Source: Metapseudomonas sp043392685
GTDB lineage: Bacteria > Pseudomonadota > Gammaproteobacteria > Pseudomonadales > Pseudomonadaceae
NCBI GenBank assembly: GCA_043392685.1
Contig: JBHZGM010000006.1
DNA length: 64,000 nucleotides
Strand: one strand, 5' to 3'
Of the stretch, positions 61,710-64,000 are shown piece by piece. Positions within the stretch are counted from its first letter, which is position 1. Every line of letters begins with the position of its first letter. The position numbers and the translations under genes are program-made. Under the pieces are notes generated by a model. The model did not search any database. It saw only the letters and a list, made by a program, of their open reading frames with translations, and was not told the DNA's origin.

Positions 61710-62399
61710 TCAGGTCTCGATCAGGTGCTTCAGCGGGTGGTAGTTGGCCTTGAGCTTGCCGGCCGACTCGACAATGGCGGTTTCGATGGCCGCCAGGTGG
61801 AAGCAGGTCAGTTCGATGGCGGCGTTCTGGTTGCCGGCCTCGATGAACTCGATCAGGCGCAGGTGCTCGTCGTCGCGGCAGGCGTCGTGGCGTTCGTCGT
61901 CCAGGGCGGCGGCGTAGAGCGAAGCGCGTGAGATCAGCTTGCGGAACCAGTCCAGCAGCACCGGATTGTTCAGCGCCTCGGCCAGCTTGATGTGGAACTC
62001 GCCAAGCAAGTGGATCAGTCGCTCGTGGTCATGTTTGCGCCGGGCTTCTTCTTCCAGCAGCAGGTGCTCGCGCAGGTCGAGCATGGCCGCGCTGTCGCGA
62101 CGCCGGCACAACTCGGTGACGATACCGATCTCGATCAGCCGCCGCGACTCGAACAACGAGCGGATTTCCTCGTCGCTGGGCAGCGACACCCAGCAGCCCT
62201 TGTTCGGTTCGGAGGTCACCAGGCCATCGGCCTCCAGTTGCTTGAGCGCCGCCCGCACCGATGTGCGGCTGACGCTGAACAGCTCCGCCAGGGAGGCTTC
62301 CCCCAGTTTCATGCCGGGCCGCAGCGAGCGGTTGCTGATGGCCTGGTACACCCCCTGGTAGACGCGATCGACCGTGGTTTCCAGCTTCTTGTCTGCCAT
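61710..62399 (-). CDS. FadR/FCD-type GntR family transcriptional regulator
   Basis: A 229-residue regulator with an N-terminal winged helix (MKLGEASLAELFSVSRTSVR, about residues 30-50) and a C-terminal FCD ligand-binding domain whose metal-binding residues appear as DDERHDACRDDEHLRLIEFI. It heads the racemase operon and is divergent from an ABC transporter; the shared 142-bp region contains tandem near-palindromes that are likely its operators. Confidence 0.9.
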   Translation of the reverse strand: MADKKLETTVDRVYQGVYQAISNRSLRPGMKLGEASLAELFSVSRTSVRAALKQLEADGLVTSEPNKGCWVSLPSDEEIRSLFESRRLIEIGIVTELCRRRDSAAMLDLREHLLLEEEARRKHDHERLIHLLGEFHIKLAEALNNPVLLDWFRKLISRASLYAAALDDERHDACRDDEHLRLIEFIEAGNQNAAIELTCFHLAAIETAIVESAGKLKANYHPLKHLIET

Positions 62400-62469
62400 T
62401 CGTAACTCCCAAATTCGCTTCGCAATCTGCTTTCCGCCGGAAACAAATGGCCGGAAAAACCCGGTTGCG

Positions 62470-62520
62470 TTGTCAGCATAATCCGAGTATTTCTAGATTG
62501 CATTCAATTTTTGCATACAA
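62470..62520 (+). promoter_or_regulatory. candidate promoter with tandem GntR operators
   Basis: TTGTCA (62470-62475) is followed after 18 bp by TAGATT (62494-62499). Two related near-palindromes TTGCATTCAA (62498-62507) and TTGCATACAA (62511-62520) start 13 bp apart over the expected transcription start. Spacing and symmetry fit a FadR-type dimer pair acting as repressor of the transporter. Confidence 0.5.
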
Positions 62521-62541
62521 AAACAAGAGGAATGCACCATC

Positions 62542-63630
62542 ATGAAGCACACATCCTCCATCGAGGTGCAACGCGTCAGCAAGCGCTATACCGATGATCC
62601 CGAAGTGGCTCCGGCGCTGGACGATGTCTCGGTCAGCATCCGCCACAACGAGTTCTTCACCCTCCTTGGCCCTTCGGGCTGCGGCAAGACCACCCTGCTG
62701 CGTTCCATCGCCGGCTTCGAGCAGGTCACCTCCGGCTCCATCCAGATCGGCGGCCAGCGCGTGGACCAGCTCCCGCCCTACAAGCGCCGGGTCAATACCG
62801 TGTTCCAGAACTATGCGCTCTTCCCGCACATGAGCGTGACCGAGAATATCGCCTTCGGCCTGGAGATGCAGGGACTGGAGCGCAACGCCATCCCTGGCCG
62901 GGTCAAGGAGATGCTGGCCCTGGTGCAGATGGAACACCTGGCCCGCCGCCGTCCCGCCGAACTCTCCGGCGGCCAGCAGCAACGGGTGGCCCTGGCCCGC
63001 GCCCTGGCGCCGCGCCCGGACGTGCTGCTGCTGGACGAACCGTTGTCGGCGCTGGACCTGAAGCTGCGCAAGGAGATGCAAGTCGAGCTCAAGCGCGTGC
63101 AGCAGGAAGCCGGCATCACCTTCATCTTCGTCACCCACGACCAGGAAGAAGCGCTGACCCTCTCCGACCGCATCGCCGTGATGTCCACCGGCAAGATCCT
63201 GCAGATCGGCACCCCCAACGAGATCTACGAACGCCCGCAGCACCGCTTCGTCGCCCACTTCATCGGCGACATCAACTTCCTTCCCGGCCAACTGCGCCAG
63301 TGCCCGCAGAACGGCCACCTGTTCCGCCCCGACGGCATTCCGGTGGAGATTCCCTGCTCCAACGATGCCAACGCCCGCCCCGGCGTTGCCCAACTGGCCT
63401 TCCGCCCGGAACGCTCGAAGCTGGTGGAACCGTCCGAGCCGCACCACCTGCGCGGCGTGGTGGAAGCCGTGCTCTACGTCGGCACCGCCACGCTCTACCA
63501 GTGCCGCCTGGCCAACGACCTCAAGGTGATGCTGCGCGAGAGCAATGAAGGCGCCACCAGCGCCCGTCCCGTGGGGTCGCCGGTCGCGGTGCACCTGCCG
63601 CCCCACGCCTGCCTGCTGATGGAGGCCTGA
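62542..63630 (+). CDS. polyamine-type ABC transporter ATPase
   Basis: A 362-residue PotA-family ATPase: Walker A GPSGCGKTT (about 46), signature LSGGQQQRVALARAL, Walker B VLLLDEPLSALD, switch VTHDQEEA, and a C-terminal TOBE domain. AGAGGA precedes the ATG. It is a separate system from agtA; low-level sequence differences indicate a paralogue, not a duplicate of the nearby operon. Confidence 0.92.
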   Translation: MKHTSSIEVQRVSKRYTDDPEVAPALDDVSVSIRHNEFFTLLGPSGCGKTTLLRSIAGFEQVTSGSIQIGGQRVDQLPPYKRRVNTVFQNYALFPHMSVTENIAFGLEMQGLERNAIPGRVKEMLALVQMEHLARRRPAELSGGQQQRVALARALAPRPDVLLLDEPLSALDLKLRKEMQVELKRVQQEAGITFIFVTHDQEEALTLSDRIAVMSTGKILQIGTPNEIYERPQHRFVAHFIGDINFLPGQLRQCPQNGHLFRPDGIPVEIPCSNDANARPGVAQLAFRPERSKLVEPSEPHHLRGVVEAVLYVGTATLYQCRLANDLKVMLRESNEGATSARPVGSPVAVHLPPHACLLMEA

Positions 63631-63631
63631 G

Positions 63632-64000
63632 ATGAGCGTCAGCGCCACTTCCCCCAGCCTCAACCGGCTGTTGCTGCTGTCGCCGGTGCTGCTCACCCTG
63701 CTCTGCCTGATCGCCATTCCGCTGGGCATCATGGGCTACATCAGCCTGCTGCCGCGCAACCTCTATGGCGGCGTCGACTGGAGCGCCGACTGGCAATGGC
63801 AGAGCTACATCCAGTTGTTCTTCCAGGAAGATTTCGACGGCAATCTGGAGCTCAACTGGGTCTACGCCCAGGCCCTGCTGCGCTCGGTGCTGCAGGCCGG
63901 CGGCACGACCTTGCTGTGCTTCCTCTTCGGCTTCCCGGTGGCCCTGTGGATGAGCAGCCTCAGCGAGCGCTCGCGCAACATCATGGTGCTGCTGATCACC
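63632..64000 (+). CDS. ABC transporter permease, PotB type (partial)
   Basis: The first 123 codons of a permease with two hydrophobic segments (LLLLSPVLLTLLCLIAIPLG and TTLLCFLFGFPVALWM) and a periplasmic loop between. It starts 1 bp after the ATPase stop (TGAGATG) and runs off the right edge. Substrate inferred from the PotA-type partner only. Confidence 0.88.
   Translation, partial: MSVSATSPSLNRLLLLSPVLLTLLCLIAIPLGIMGYISLLPRNLYGGVDWSADWQWQSYIQLFFQEDFDGNLELNWVYAQALLRSVLQAGGTTLLCFLFGFPVALWMSSLSERSRNIMVLLIT

Overview
The window is chromosomal DNA from a high-GC gammaproteobacterium of the genus Pseudomonas, and not P. aeruginosa itself. The evidence is gene order: from the 16S rRNA start (minus strand, left edge) through tyrS, anmK, erpA, argC, coq7, speD, vfr, trpCDGE, gph, rpe, an agt-type transporter, lptD-surA-pdxA-rsmA-apaGH, glpE-prkA-yeaH-spoVR, cca, tsaD/rpsU-dnaG-rpoD and an rmcA-like gene to a CAU tRNA, the order matches, as I remember it, the P. 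aeruginosa PAO1 PA0668-PA0574 block. Start codons were chosen from family length and ribosome binding sites; several are GTG or TTG.

Layout. 1-600: 5' end of an rRNA operon with boxA and three near-identical tandem promoters. 600-12,440: tyrS, an M23 peptidase, anmK, erpA, argC, hemJ, a nitronate monooxygenase, a DUF805 protein, an SDR, an AAA ATPase, a HIT protein and coq7. 12,500-20,490: speD, an OsmC protein, vfr, and a contiguous trpE-G-D-C operon behind gph-rpe. In PAO1 the R/F-pyocin cluster splits trpE from trpG; here that site is empty. A Trp-rich leader peptide precedes trpE and is in frame with the end of gph. 20,630-28,440: a polyamine/GABA-type ABC transporter with its own two-component system and a clear inverted-repeat operator. 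28,577-57,428: envelope genes (MurNAc recycling, LPS export, periplasmic chaperone), the PrkA/YeaH/SpoVR stress operon, folate, phospholipid and tRNA-modification genes, the rpsU-dnaG-rpoD operon, and a large VFT-PAS-GGDEF-EAL protein.

57,444-60,960 is the accessory part. A CAU tRNA, most likely the lysidine-modified tRNA-Ile2, is followed by phased GGTAC repeats and a frameshifted tyrosine-integrase N-terminus. Next come a Fic/DUF4172 gene behind two perfect tandem palindromes, a membrane-anchored NERD protein with a topoisomerase-type zinc ribbon, a short Mrr-N winged-helix gene with a likely frameshift, and a decayed BRO-N antirepressor-like gene. It reads as the scar of a tRNA-integrated element that kept a small Fic + NERD + Mrr-N cargo, and it is the best candidate here for an under-described system. 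From 60,960 to the right edge lies a catabolic/transport locus: an Asp/Glu/hydantoin-type racemase and a FadR-type GntR regulator, divergent from a polyamine-type ABC transporter that runs off the window.
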